Shown here piece by piece: positions 44,930 through 61,264 of a stretch of 64,000 nt of DNA. Within the stretch, counting starts at the first letter, position 1, and the number at the start of each line of letters is the position of its first letter. Below the pieces are notes generated by a model. The model did not search any database. It was given only the letters and a program-made list of their open reading frames with translations, and was not told the origin of the DNA. The translations under genes and the position numbers were made by a program. The stretch comes from Nitratidesulfovibrio sp. SRB-5 (lineage in GTDB: Bacteria > Desulfobacterota > Desulfovibrionia > Desulfovibrionales > Desulfovibrionaceae): positions 576,043 through 640,042 of the forward strand of contig NZ_JAIOTY010000002.1 in the NCBI RefSeq assembly GCF_019931275.1, read 5' to 3'.

Positions 44930-47467
44930 TTATGCCACAGGAAGCTCGACGGTGACAACGGTGCCCGTGGAGGCGGTGGGGCCGGGAGTGCGTGAGGGGC
45001 GCAGCGTGTGCGGCCCGTCTGGCCCGTGCGGCCTGTCTGGTCCGTTTGGCCCGTCCGGCGTGACCGGCGTGACCGGCGCGACCAGTGCGACCGGTGCATC
45101 GGGCGCGACCGGTGCATCGGGCATGACCAGTGCATCGGGCGTGCGCGGGACGGCATGGGCGCGCACGTAGCCGCGGTGGTCCGACACCACGGACTTCACG
45201 ATAGTCAGCCCAAGGCCCGTGCCGCCCTTCTTGCGCGAAAAGTAGGGTTCGAACAGGCGCGATCGTTCTTCCGGCGTCAGGCCGGGGCCGTTGTCGGCCA
45301 CGTCCACCCGCACCAGGTTCAGGGCCGTGTTGTGCACGGCGGTGATGGTAACCGCGCCGTCTGTGCGGCCTTGCAGCACTTCCGCCGCGTTGGTCAGGAT
45401 GTTCAGGAAGGCCCGGTGCAGCGCTTCCTGGTCCATGGGCAGCACCGGCAGCGGCGCGGGAATGTCCAGCGTCCACACGATGTTGCTGTGGCTGTTGCGG
45501 AACAGGGCGGTCAGTTCCTCCAGCAGCGGGGTGAGGTTGCCGGGCCGGGGGGTTACCTCCGGCAGTTTGGCGAAGGCGGAGAATTCTTCCACCATCTGTT
45601 GCAGGTGTTCCACCTGGCGCACGATGAGGTCGGTGCACTGGCCGAACACGGGGTCGCCCACGGCACCGGCGAACTTTCGTTCCAGCCGCTGGGCCGAAAG
45701 CTTGATGGGGGTGAGCGGGTTCTTGATCTCGTGGGCGATGCGCCGCGCCACCTCGCGCCAGGCGGCCATGCGCTGCATGCGCTCAAGCTCGGTGATGTCC
45801 TCGAACACGGCCACCGCGCCCCGGTACTCGCCCTCGGGCGTGGTGAGACTGACAGAGGTGAGCAGCAGCTTCAGGGCGCGGTCACCCTTGCCGTATTCCA
45901 CCTGGCGCTGCCAGCGGCGACCGGGCCGGGCGCGCACCTCGTCCAGCATTTCGCGGTTCATGGCCGCGTCTTCGGCGGAAAGGAATTCGCGCGGGTCGCG
46001 GCCCACGATGGAACCCGGCTCCACCCCGAACATGGCGCAGGCGGCGGCGTTGATGGTGGCCACCCGGTCGTCCGGTCCGAAAGAGACCACCCCCGCCGCG
46101 ATGTTGTCGAGCACGGTGGCGATGTACCGGCTGCGCTCGCCAATCTCCACGTTCTGCAGGGCCAGCATTTCGTTGACGTCGGTGAGCCGGGTGCGGCTGA
46201 CGGACAGGTCTTCGGCCATGCGGTTGAACGAGCGCACCAGCAGCCCCAGTTCGTCGGTGGACGCGTCTTCCAGCCGGAAGGACAGGTCGCCCCGGGCGAT
46301 GCGCTCCGTCCCTTCGGCCAGGGCCAGGATGGGCGCTGTGAGTTCCTTGGACAGCCGGAAGCCGAACCAGATGGCCCCCAGGATGATCAGCACGCTGAGC
46401 ACCGCAAGGATGAACAGGAACGAAACCTTTAGCGGGCGTTTCAGCGTTTTCAGCTTCTTGTAGTCGTCGAAGCCCTGGGCGATGCGCTCAAGCTTCAGCA
46501 TCACCCCTTCGCCGATGGATTCCCCCACCACCAGATAGCCGGTGCGCCCCGCGTCCACGGCCAGCACGCCAAAGACATAGTCGGCGCTCTCACCCTTCCA
46601 CAGCAGCGACACGTAACGCTGTGCCGCTGCCTGGTCCCAGGCGATCCTGCGCCGGGCCTCCTTCCAGGTGGGGCTGAGGTCTGGCGGGGCGTGCCAGTTC
46701 TGTTCCACCTGGCTGGGGGTGACGACCCCGGCCAGCGACAGGCCGTATTCCTTGCGCTTGCGCTCCAGCAGGGCATCCATGGCCGGGCCGCCCCAGGTCA
46801 GATGGCGGTCGGTTATTTCCGCCACGATGGATTCGCTGCGCGCGCGCAACCGGTCGGCGGAGGCGGTATAGAAGCTGCGCCCCACGTCCAGGGCGCTGTC
46901 CAGCGAGATTTCCACCTGGTTGTTGAACCAGTAGTCCACCGAAGTGCCCACCACCCGGTTGGAGGCAAGGAACATGATCACCGTGGGCACCAGCGACAGC
47001 GCCATGAAGGCCAGCACCAGGCGGGTGCGCAGGTGCGACCCGAACACCCGGCGGCGGCGTTCGAGGATCAGCTTCACCCCGTTGCGCAGCACGATGAACA
47101 GCACCACCAACAGCAGGATGAAGTTGATGTTCAGCAAAACCAGGAAGATGTAGGAATCCACGCCGAACAGGTTCAGTTCGATCCAGGTGGCCACCAGCAT
47201 GGCTAGCAGCACGCCCGCCGCCCCGTAAATTTCGCGCTGGCGGCGCTTGCGTTCACGCGAATCTGCCGGGTTCACCCGGATGACGCGCGGAAAGTCAGGG
47301 GAGTTGTGCGGATCGTGCGGTTCACGCGGATCGCGCTGATCAGGCTGATCAGGCGGATCAGGCGAGACCGGGGGGCCGCCGGGACTGTGTCCGTTCGGCT
47401 GACCGTTCGGCTGCCCGTCTGGCGGGCGGCCGGAGGGCTGGTCGGGCGTTACGGTGTGGCGGGCCAT
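44930..47467 (-). CDS. ntrY: NtrY-like sensor histidine kinase
   Basis: 845 aa membrane kinase. Pro/Asp/Gln-rich cytoplasmic N terminus (residues 1-75, tandem repeats); TM helices at about 82-100, 105-130 and 150-170; extracytoplasmic sensor region; another TM near 350-370; HAMP; PAS (IATVLDNIAAGVVSFGPDDRV); H-box with His579 (RRIAHEIKNPLTPIKL); HATPase with NILTNAAEVL, DNGPGLTPEE and GGTGLGLTIVK. Just before the last strand (GTVVTVELPVA) is a 59-residue low-complexity insertion (776-834) rich in Pro/Asp/Val, encoded by 9-12-bp repeats. Pairs with the NtrX-like regulator. Confidence 0.92.
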   Translation of the reverse strand: MARHTVTPDQPSGRPPDGQPNGQPNGHSPGGPPVSPDPPDQPDQRDPREPHDPHNSPDFPRVIRVNPADSRERKRRQREIYGAAGVLLAMLVATWIELNLFGVDSYIFLVLLNINFILLLVVLFIVLRNGVKLILERRRRVFGSHLRTRLVLAFMALSLVPTVIMFLASNRVVGTSVDYWFNNQVEISLDSALDVGRSFYTASADRLRARSESIVAEITDRHLTWGGPAMDALLERKRKEYGLSLAGVVTPSQVEQNWHAPPDLSPTWKEARRRIAWDQAAAQRYVSLLWKGESADYVFGVLAVDAGRTGYLVVGESIGEGVMLKLERIAQGFDDYKKLKTLKRPLKVSFLFILAVLSVLIILGAIWFGFRLSKELTAPILALAEGTERIARGDLSFRLEDASTDELGLLVRSFNRMAEDLSVSRTRLTDVNEMLALQNVEIGERSRYIATVLDNIAAGVVSFGPDDRVATINAAACAMFGVEPGSIVGRDPREFLSAEDAAMNREMLDEVRARPGRRWQRQVEYGKGDRALKLLLTSVSLTTPEGEYRGAVAVFEDITELERMQRMAAWREVARRIAHEIKNPLTPIKLSAQRLERKFAGAVGDPVFGQCTDLIVRQVEHLQQMVEEFSAFAKLPEVTPRPGNLTPLLEELTALFRNSHSNIVWTLDIPAPLPVLPMDQEALHRAFLNILTNAAEVLQGRTDGAVTITAVHNTALNLVRVDVADNGPGLTPEERSRLFEPYFSRKKGGTGLGLTIVKSVVSDHRGYVRAHAVPRTPDALVMPDAPVAPDAPVALVAPVTPVTPDGPNGPDRPHGPDGPHTLRPSRTPGPTASTGTVVTVELPVA

Positions 47468-47481
47468 GGGGAGGCGGGGGG

Positions 47482-48159
47482 TCAGTAGGTGAAGTCCTGT
47501 GTGAAGGTCGCGTCGGGCACGACTTCCCAGGACCAGAAGAACAGGGTGCGCGAAAGCCAGGGCGGCACGTCGGTATGGCGCAGGGACAGGGCCAGCGAAA
47601 CCCGGTGCGGCTCGCCCTTTTCCAGCCCGGCGATGGGGGCCAGCGGCAGCACCAGGCGCTTCCAGGTGCCTTCCAACAGGCGGGCAAGGTTCTTGTCTCG
47701 CCAGGGGGCCTCGCGGCCTTCAAGGCGCAGCTCGAACTCGCGGGTCAGGGTGTCGTGCCGCAGTACGCAGGCAAAGGCCTTTTCGGCCAGGGTCACGTCG
47801 GGCAGCACGCCCCGGCGCCGGGTGAGCGTGGCCGTGCCGCGCAGTTCCATTTCGGCGCCGTCCTTCAACAGGTCACGCAGGCCGTCGGGGTCGTCCACGC
47901 CAACGCCCAGGCGCAACACCAGGGTGCCATCGCGGGTTTCGATGGCGAAGGTGTCGAGCACGAACTGCCGGGGGGGGGCCGCCTGCGCCGGGGTGGCGCC
48001 GGGCAGCAGGAACAGGGCGAGCAGGACAAGCAGGATTGGCAGAACCAGCGGTGCGGCAAGGGTGCCGAATGCCTGCCGGGGGCCAGCACCGAAAGGCCGG
48101 ACCGGCGCGGACCGGTGCGGCTGGAGGCAGGAACGGCGAAGCTGGGAGTGCGGCGGCAT
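47482..48159 (-). CDS. DUF4390 protein
   Basis: 225 aa. Basic N terminus and one hydrophobic segment (about residues 33-60, ending ATPAQAAPP) that could be a signal peptide or anchor. It is followed by a beta-rich domain of the DUF4390 type (FVLDTFAIETRDGTLVLRLG, ending FFWSWEVVPDATFTQDFTY). Function unknown. In many bacteria the family is encoded directly before an NtrY kinase, as here with 14 bp spacing, so an accessory role for the sensor is plausible. The start follows AAGGAC. First gene of the operon. Confidence 0.85.
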   Translation of the reverse strand: MPPHSQLRRSCLQPHRSAPVRPFGAGPRQAFGTLAAPLVLPILLVLLALFLLPGATPAQAAPPRQFVLDTFAIETRDGTLVLRLGVGVDDPDGLRDLLKDGAEMELRGTATLTRRRGVLPDVTLAEKAFACVLRHDTLTREFELRLEGREAPWRDKNLARLLEGTWKRLVLPLAPIAGLEKGEPHRVSLALSLRHTDVPPWLSRTLFFWSWEVVPDATFTQDFTY

Positions 48160-48315
48160 TGAGTGTCCTTGTCGTGGATGCCCGCTCAAGGCAACACGTT
48201 TTCGCACAGCCGGGGAATGATGGCAAGACGCTGACGGTGGTTGGGGTGGGGGGGGCGCTGGCGCGGGGAGGGGGAGGGAAGATGGGGAGGGGATGTGTTG
48301 TGCGTTGTTGGGGGG
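48160..48315. other. Upstream region of the DUF4390-ntrYX operon
   Basis: Purine-rich on the plus strand (runs of GGGGG). No confident promoter boxes. Leads into the repeat block. Confidence 0.4.
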
Positions 48316-48477
48316 CGGTTTCTACGAAGACGGTCGTGCCCTGTTGAATACCCTCGATTTCGTTATGCCTCCGGCGGGCAGGGGGAGGCGGTGTGCCTTG
48401 TTGTACACGGTTTCTACGAAGACAGTCCTTCCCCGTTGGTAGCGCTCGATTTCGTTATGCCTCCGGCGGGCAGGGGG
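48316..48477 (+). repeat. D-type repeats D1 and D2 (direct)
   Basis: D1 is 48316-48385 and D2 is 48408-48477. Shared blocks: TTTCTACGAAGAC, then CTCGATTTCGTTATGCCTCC, then GGCGGGCAGGGG. Confidence 0.85.
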
Positions 48478-48490
48478 TGTTGTAACGAAC

Positions 48491-48540
48491 ACCCCCTGCA
48501 CCCCCGCGTTCCAAGGGGCTGCGCCCCCTGGACCCCCTTG
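48491..48540 (+). repeat. E-type repeat E1
   Basis: CCCCCTGCACCCCC, six bases, then a CCAAGGGGCTGCGCCCCCTGG hairpin-forming part and GACCCCC. A close relative is in the rpoB-rpoC spacer. Confidence 0.75.
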
Positions 48541-48553
48541 TCATCCTGCACTG

Positions 48554-48690
48554 CATTCTTCACCGGGCAGCTTCCCTCCGGCGTAAGACGCCTCCGGGTG
48601 ATCTGCCCGGTGGAATGCGATGTGCGTCCATCTCTCGTCGCCTTTATCTCACGGGGTTGCCTTTACCCCCGCCTTCGTTGCGGCGCGCAT
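48554..48690 (+). repeat. Structured module A
   Basis: Outer stem CACCGGGCAG / CTGCCCGGTG encloses CTTCCCTCC, an inner hairpin GGCGT-AAG-ACGCC, and TCCGGGTGAT. A 3' part reads GCCTTTACCCCCGCC. Homologous to B and C on the other strand. Confidence 0.8.
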
Positions 48691-48892
48691 CCGTTGTCGC
48701 CGGAGCTTCCGTCTCGCAAAGCCTCGACGGTGATCTCCGGCTGCGGATGCGTATCGCCGCGCGGAGGTTTCCCTCGCTGAGGTGAAGGGTGCTTTTTCCT
48801 TGAAGGTGGGCGGGACCGTGAGGAAATTCGATTGTTCACTGCCTGAGCTATGTGCGTAGAAGCGTGTGACGCCGGGCCTTGGCGGCGGCACA

Positions 48893-49030
48893 TGCGTCGC
48901 AACGGGGGTGTGGGTAAAGGCACCCTCGTTTGGCCGCACCAGCGAGAGCCACGGGCACATTCGCATTCCGCCGGGCAGATCGCCCGGAGGCGCGCCAGCG
49001 CCGCAGGGAAGCTGCACGGTGAGGAAAACG
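48893..49030 (-). repeat. Structured module B (inverted)
   Basis: On the minus strand: CACCGTGCAG, CTTCCCTGC, inner hairpin GGCGC/GCGCC, TCCGGGCGAT, CTGCCCGGCG, later GTGCCTTTACCC. The outer stem has mismatches relative to A and C. Confidence 0.8.
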
Positions 49031-49055
49031 GCGCATGGTGCGTGTGGATAATGGC

Positions 49056-49162
49056 AACTATGCTCCGCCACGCCAACGAGAGCCGCGCGCATATCGCGTT
49101 CCCGTCGGCAGATCGCCCGAAGGCGCTTTGGCCGAGGGAAGCTGCCGACGAAAGGAATGCGG
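49056..49162 (-). repeat. Structured module C (inverted)
   Basis: On the minus strand: outer stem CGTCGGCAG / CTGCCGACG (perfect, different bases from A), CTTCCCTCGG, short inner GGC/GCC pairing, TTCGGGCGAT. Lacks the 3' CCTTTACCC part. Confidence 0.8.
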
Positions 49163-49235
49163 TGCGGGACGAACCTGGGGGGACCAGGACTTCAGCCGTT
49201 AGGCGAGCGCGAAGCGCGAGTCTTACGGATGAAGA

Positions 49236-49300
49236 TAGCAGCGCGGGCAGCGCCCCCCGGAGCGCGGGGATGCAAGGGGTCGCCGCTTAGCGGCCCCTTG
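49236..49300 (-). repeat. E-type repeat E2 (inverted, diverged)
   Basis: On the minus strand it contains AAGGGG / CCCCTT around a CCGCTAAGCGG hairpin, then CCCCGCGCTCC and GGGGGGCGC. Position mirrors E1. Confidence 0.55.
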
Positions 49301-49454
49301 CCCGCCGGAGGCATAACGAGATCGAGCGTGTTCAACAAAGCACGACTGTCTACGTAGAGGCTGCACCTAACAGCGTGCGACATCTCTTTTGCCTCCCGTC
49401 GGAGACATAGCGAGATAGGGGTATTCAACAGGGCGCAACTGCCTACGTAGAGGC
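49294..49454 (-). repeat. D-type repeats D3 and D4 (inverted)
   Basis: D3 is 49294-49359 and D4 is 49391-49454. Minus-strand reading gives CTACGTAGACAGTCGTGC or CTACGTAGGCAGTTGCGC, then TTGTTGAA or CTGTTGAA, then the CTCGTTATGCCTCC block. CTACGTAG is a perfect palindrome in both. Confidence 0.85.
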
Positions 49455-49496
49455 CGGGTGCAATCAGGCGGGCCACCCCTTCCCAAACACACCAAC

Positions 49497-49529
49497 AAAA
49501 AAGGGCCCCCGCCCGAAAGCGGAGGCCCT
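49497..49529 (-). terminator. Intrinsic terminator of rpoC
   Basis: GGGCCTCCGC / GCGGGGGCCC stem followed on the minus strand by six Ts. A 40-base pyrimidine-rich strip (plus strand) lies between it and the rpoC stop. Confidence 0.9.
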
Positions 49530-49588
49530 GTCTTTTCTCTTCTTCTTCTTTTCTTTCTCTTCTTTCACTTCCGGGGCGCAAGCCCTTC

Positions 49589-53746
<4,158 letters not shown>

Positions 53747-54006
53747 ATCGTGTCCCTACCCGAAAAGGTTGTTTGCACGCCTTCGGTGAGCAGGGGGCCT
53801 TGCCCCCTGCACCCCCACAAGAGGGGCTGTGGCCCCCTTGACCCCGTGTTCGTCACCCTTCGCGCGGTGCGCGGGTGCGACGGTTGAGGGGGGCGGAGAA
53901 AACGTTGTGCGCAGACTTATGAAAAGTTTTGGGGGGAGGGGCCGGGGAGGGAGACCTTTTCCAGAAGGTCCCCTCCCCGGTGGCTCTTACCCAAAATCGT
54001 ATACCA
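53747..54006. other. rpoB-rpoC spacer with an E-type repeat and hairpin
   Basis: Unusually long spacer for rpoBC. It contains an E-type repeat at 53791-53845 (CCCCCTGCACCCCC, then GAGGGGCTGTGGCCCCC). A large hairpin lies at 53942-53980 (CCGGGGAGGG.. / ..CCCTCCCCGG) just after rpoB, without an immediate U-tract. Confidence 0.75.
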
Positions 54007-58125
<4,119 letters not shown>

Positions 58126-58727
58126 GGTTTCACCTCAGAAAGACGGTTTTCCGGCGGGGCTCTCAGCGCGAGAGGCCGAACGACCCGTGGGGGTCGGATG
58201 GAGCGGACGCGTGCACGGCACGCTGGCAGCGGGACCGGCGGCAGGGCCATGGTCCCGCGATTCGGGGGCAGCGGGCGCGTGATGCGTGGCTGCCGGGGCG
58301 AAGCGACAACGAAAGGCGGCCGCGCGAAGGGGGGTGCCCTTCAACGCCGTGCCGCGGACGAAGCAAAGCGGACGCGCGACAAGAGCGACGCGCCCACCGG
58401 AAAGGCTGTCGGTTCGGGGGGTAGGAAAGAGGGGTGCAGCGTACAACGTACCGCCCGGGTCAGGAGCTGGATTGGTGCGAAGTAAGTTCGACCAAATTGC
58501 AAGAATAGTCGTTTCGGAAAAATTATGCAAGTCCGTGCGGCTTGCCGCATGCTCGCTTCCGATCCAACGTGGCATCCCCGTGGGAAAGCCCGTCCCGTCA
58601 ACCCGTCTCATCCCGTCCCGTGAAGACCGCGACCCCATGCATTTGCCGGAAATACCGGAACATGCCCCAGGTGCGTGGCCGCCACCCGAAATGCCAATCT
58701 GCCGTACGGGGCGACAAAGCAGAAGAA
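58126..58727. other. Long rpoB leader region
   Basis: 600 bp spacer between rplL and rpoB. A promoter lies at 58502-58530, leaving a leader of roughly 370 nt. No gene seen in the leader. Confidence 0.6.
58502..58530 (-). promoter_or_regulatory. Sigma-70 promoter for rpoBC
   Basis: TTGCAT, 17-bp AT-rich spacer, TATTCT, the best AT-rich promoter-like stretch in the area. Confidence 0.75.
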
Positions 58728-58752
58728 GCGCGGGCGATGAACTCGCCCGCGC
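58728..58752 (-). terminator. Terminator after rplL
   Basis: GCGCGGGCGA / TCGCCCGCGC perfect 10-bp stem, followed on the minus strand by TTCTTCT. 35 bp after the rplL stop. Probably a partial terminator within the rplJL-rpoBC region. Confidence 0.7.
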
Positions 58753-58787
58753 CATTCCGATCGCCTGTGCGGCGCAGCGAACCGAGT

Positions 58788-59171
58788 CTACTTGACTTCG
58801 ACTTCGGCGCCGGCTTCCACCAGCTGCTTCTTGGCTTCTTCGGCTTCTTCCTTGGAAACGGCTTCCTTCAGGGTGGAGGGAGCGCCGTCAACCTTGTCCT
58901 TGGCTTCCTTCAGGCCAAGGCCGGTCAGGGCGCGCACAACCTTGATGACGCCGATCTTGTTGGCGCCAGCGGCCTTGAGGATGACGTCGAATTCGGTCTT
59001 TTCTTCTTCGGCCGGGGCGGCTTCAGCGGGGCCGGCGGCAACCATGGCCATGGCCGGAGCGGCGGCGGACACGCCGAACTTTTCTTCAAGTTCCTTGATG
59101 AACTCGGAAAGTTCGAGGACGGTCATGTTGGCGATGAATTCGACGACCTGTTCCTTGGTGATGCTGGACAT
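58788..59171 (-). CDS. rplL: Ribosomal protein L7/L12
   Basis: 127 aa stalk protein recruiting translation factors. N-terminal dimerisation helix region ([20 protein letters not shown]), Ala/Pro/Glu-rich hinge, and C-terminal domain [20 protein letters not shown] with [15 protein letters not shown]. Follows rplJ by 56 bp. Confidence 0.98.
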   Translation of the reverse strand: MSSITKEQVVEFIANMTVLELSEFIKELEEKFGVSAAAPAMAMVAAGPAEAAPAEEEKTEFDVILKAAGANKIGVIKVVRALTGLGLKEAKDKVDGAPSTLKEAVSKEEAEEAKKQLVEAGAEVEVK

Positions 59172-59227
59172 GATTTGCTCCTTTCGGGTGTCTTTGGCGT
59201 AAGGGTTGGGTTCGATTCCGGTGTTGC

Positions 59228-59749
59228 CTAGGCCGCGGCCTTCTTCTCTTCAATGCCCTTCAGGGCGTAGAGAAGGCCACGGATGATGTTGGCGAACAGC
59301 GAAACGAAGTTGGTGGGCACGGCGTTCATCGTGCCAAGAGCGCGCGCGATCAGTTCGGGCTTGCTGGGCAGCTTGGCGAGGTCAGAGACCTGTTCCCCGG
59401 AAAGGAACTTGCCTTCAAGGCTGCCGTGGCGCACCGTGAAGATCTTGCTCGTCTTGGCAAAGTCGGTAACCGCCTTTGCCACAGCGACGGGATCAGCGAA
59501 CCCAAGGGCGACGGCGCAGTTCTCTTTGAACACGTCTTTGATGACGTCATGCGCTCCGTCGGTAAAGGCGATCCGTGCCAGGGTGTTCTTCACGACGTGG
59601 TATTCCGCGCCGTTTTCACGAAGCTTCACTCTGAGACGGGTCAGCTCTTCCACCGACATACCCTTGAAGTCGGTCACGACCGCGATGGAAGCGCCTTCAG
59701 CACGAGCCTTGAGCTGCTCGATGATGGCTGCTTTCTCGGACCTGTTCAC
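59228..59749 (-). CDS. rplJ: Ribosomal protein L10
   Basis: 173 aa; forms the base of the L7/L12 stalk and in many bacteria represses its own operon. GTG start ([13 protein letters not shown]), preceded by AGGAGA; a longer in-frame extension upstream lacks family likeness. Typical blocks are [19 protein letters not shown] and [11 protein letters not shown]. The leader contains a terminator-like hairpin. Confidence 0.97.
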
Positions 59750-59891
59750 GTGACTCTCCTCAGGTTCGGGTGTGTCTGGGTGGAAATGCCGAGCCAAAGA
59801 CACAGTGGTCTCGGCAGGGCTTAACGCAAGGGCGGAGAACCCGTGCTGCCTGCTTTCTTCGACTCGTATTTCCGGGCCTGTAGCCGGTAAA

Positions 59892-59915
59892 GGCCCGACT
59901 GCGAGCAGTCGGGCC
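59892..59915 (-). promoter_or_regulatory. Attenuator-like hairpin in the rplJ leader
   Basis: GGCCCGACTGC / GCAGTCGGGCC, 11-bp stem with a tiny loop, followed on the minus strand by TTTA. It sits between rplA and rplJ, where L10-type feedback or partial termination is known in other bacteria. Confidence 0.7.
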
Positions 59916-59932
59916 AAATATCACCGAAGGGG

Positions 59933-60640
59933 TTAGCCTTCGAGGAACTTCTTGATGGTGGTCGGGTCGACCTTGAAACCGGGGCCCATGGTGGTGGAAA
60001 CCGCCATGGCCTTCATGTAGGTGCCCTTGGCCGTGGCGGGCTTCAGGCGGTTCACGGTATCAAGCAGCGACTTCAGGTTGTCCAGGATCTTTTCGGGACC
60101 GAAGGACACCTTGCCGAGCGGGGCATGCAGCACGCCGGCCTTGTCGACCTTGAATTCCACGCGGCCAGCCTTGGTTTCCTTCACCGCGGTGGCCACGTCG
60201 AAGGTAACGGTGCCGGTCTTGGCGTTGGGCATCAGGCCACGGGGGCCGAGCACGCGACCGATCTGGCCGACCAGGGCCATGACGTCGGGGGTGGCGATGG
60301 CCTTGTCGAAGTCCAGCCAGCCTTCCTTGATCTTGGCGACCAGTTCTTCGGCACCGGCAAAGTCGGCACCGGCGGCCTTGGCTTCGGCTTCCTTGTCACC
60401 CTTGCAGAACACCGCCACGCGCACGGTCTTGCCGAGGCCATGGGGCAGGGTGACGGCGCCGCGCACCATCTGGTCGGAGTACTTGGGATCGACGCCGAGG
60501 CAGATGGCCACGTCGACGGTTTCGTCGAACTTGGCGAACGAAGCCCCAAGGGACTTGGCCACCGCGTCTTCGAGGGTGAGGATTTCGGCGATGTCGCGTC
60601 CTTCAGTCGCCGAACGATATTTCTTGCCGTGCTTGGGCAT
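59933..60640 (-). CDS. rplA: Ribosomal protein L1
   Basis: 235 aa. N terminus [16 protein letters not shown]-binding blocks [18 protein letters not shown] and [20 protein letters not shown]. The start follows AAGGTGGG; 18 extra upstream codons are unsupported. Binds 23S rRNA at the E-site stalk. Confidence 0.98.
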   Translation of the reverse strand: MPKHGKKYRSATEGRDIAEILTLEDAVAKSLGASFAKFDETVDVAICLGVDPKYSDQMVRGAVTLPHGLGKTVRVAVFCKGDKEAEAKAAGADFAGAEELVAKIKEGWLDFDKAIATPDVMALVGQIGRVLGPRGLMPNAKTGTVTFDVATAVKETKAGRVEFKVDKAGVLHAPLGKVSFGPEKILDNLKSLLDTVNRLKPATAKGTYMKAMAVSTTMGPGFKVDPTTIKKFLEG

Positions 60641-60777
60641 TGTACCCACCTTTTCCTTTTGCTGACGTTCGCAATCTCCTGCCGCCATGGTCACGCCCCT
60701 TCATGCAGAAGGAAGCGCCCGGCTTGGCCGGGAAGGCCGACATCGTCGGCGGACGGCAGTGCAACTGATCCGAAACG

Positions 60778-61200
60778 CTACTTGATTTCGATGCCCATGC
60801 TCCGGGCGGTGCCCAGAACGGAGCGGGTGGCCGCATCGAGATCCTTGGCGGTGAGGTCGGGCAGCTTCAGCTTCGCGATCTCTTCAACCTGCGCCATGCT
60901 CACCGACCCGACCTTGTTCCGGTTGGGTTCGCCAGAGCCCTTTTCGAGCTTGGCGGCCTTCAGCAGCAGCACGGAAGCGGGCGGGGTCTTGGTGATGAAC
61001 GTGAAGGAACGGTCGGAGTAGACGGTGATCACCACGGGGGTGATCATGCCCTTCTGCTCCATGGTCTTCGCGTTGAAAGTCTTGCAGAATTCCATGATGT
61101 TCAGCCCGTGCTGGCCGAGCGCGGGACCGACCGGCGGGGAAGGGTTGGCCGCCCCGGCCGGAATCTGCAGCTTGATCTTGGCAACTTCTTTCTTAGCCAT
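60778..61200 (-). CDS. rplK: Ribosomal protein L11
   Basis: 140 aa. N-terminal [20 protein letters not shown] with [12 protein letters not shown], and C-terminal rRNA-binding domain. Part of the GTPase-associated centre. Preceded by GAGGGA. Operon nusG-rplK-rplA. Confidence 0.98.
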   Translation of the reverse strand: MAKKEVAKIKLQIPAGAANPSPPVGPALGQHGLNIMEFCKTFNAKTMEQKGMITPVVITVYSDRSFTFITKTPPASVLLLKAAKLEKGSGEPNRNKVGSVSMAQVEEIAKLKLPDLTAKDLDAATRSVLGTARSMGIEIK

Positions 61201-61264
61201 TGTTCTGTCCCTCTATGGGCGGCGCGGGCCGCGATGGTTACCGCGCTAAATCATCGAAAGGGGG

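Larger units (their letters stand above)
48316..49454. repeat. Mirror-ordered non-coding repeat block
   Basis: Order on the plus strand: D1, D2, E1, A, then inverted B, C, E2, D3, D4. Related modules thus form a degenerate inverted arrangement about 1.1 kb long. Modules diverge by substitutions and by indels not divisible by three, so the scattered open frames are unlikely to be genes. Located between the rpoC terminator and the ntrYX operon. Confidence 0.85.

Noticed and set aside
48241..49581. Several open frames of 100-180 codons in the repeat block that contain similar peptides.
   Set aside because: Similarity comes from the DNA repeats. A and B are shifted in frame relative to each other by an indel, so selection on protein is unlikely.
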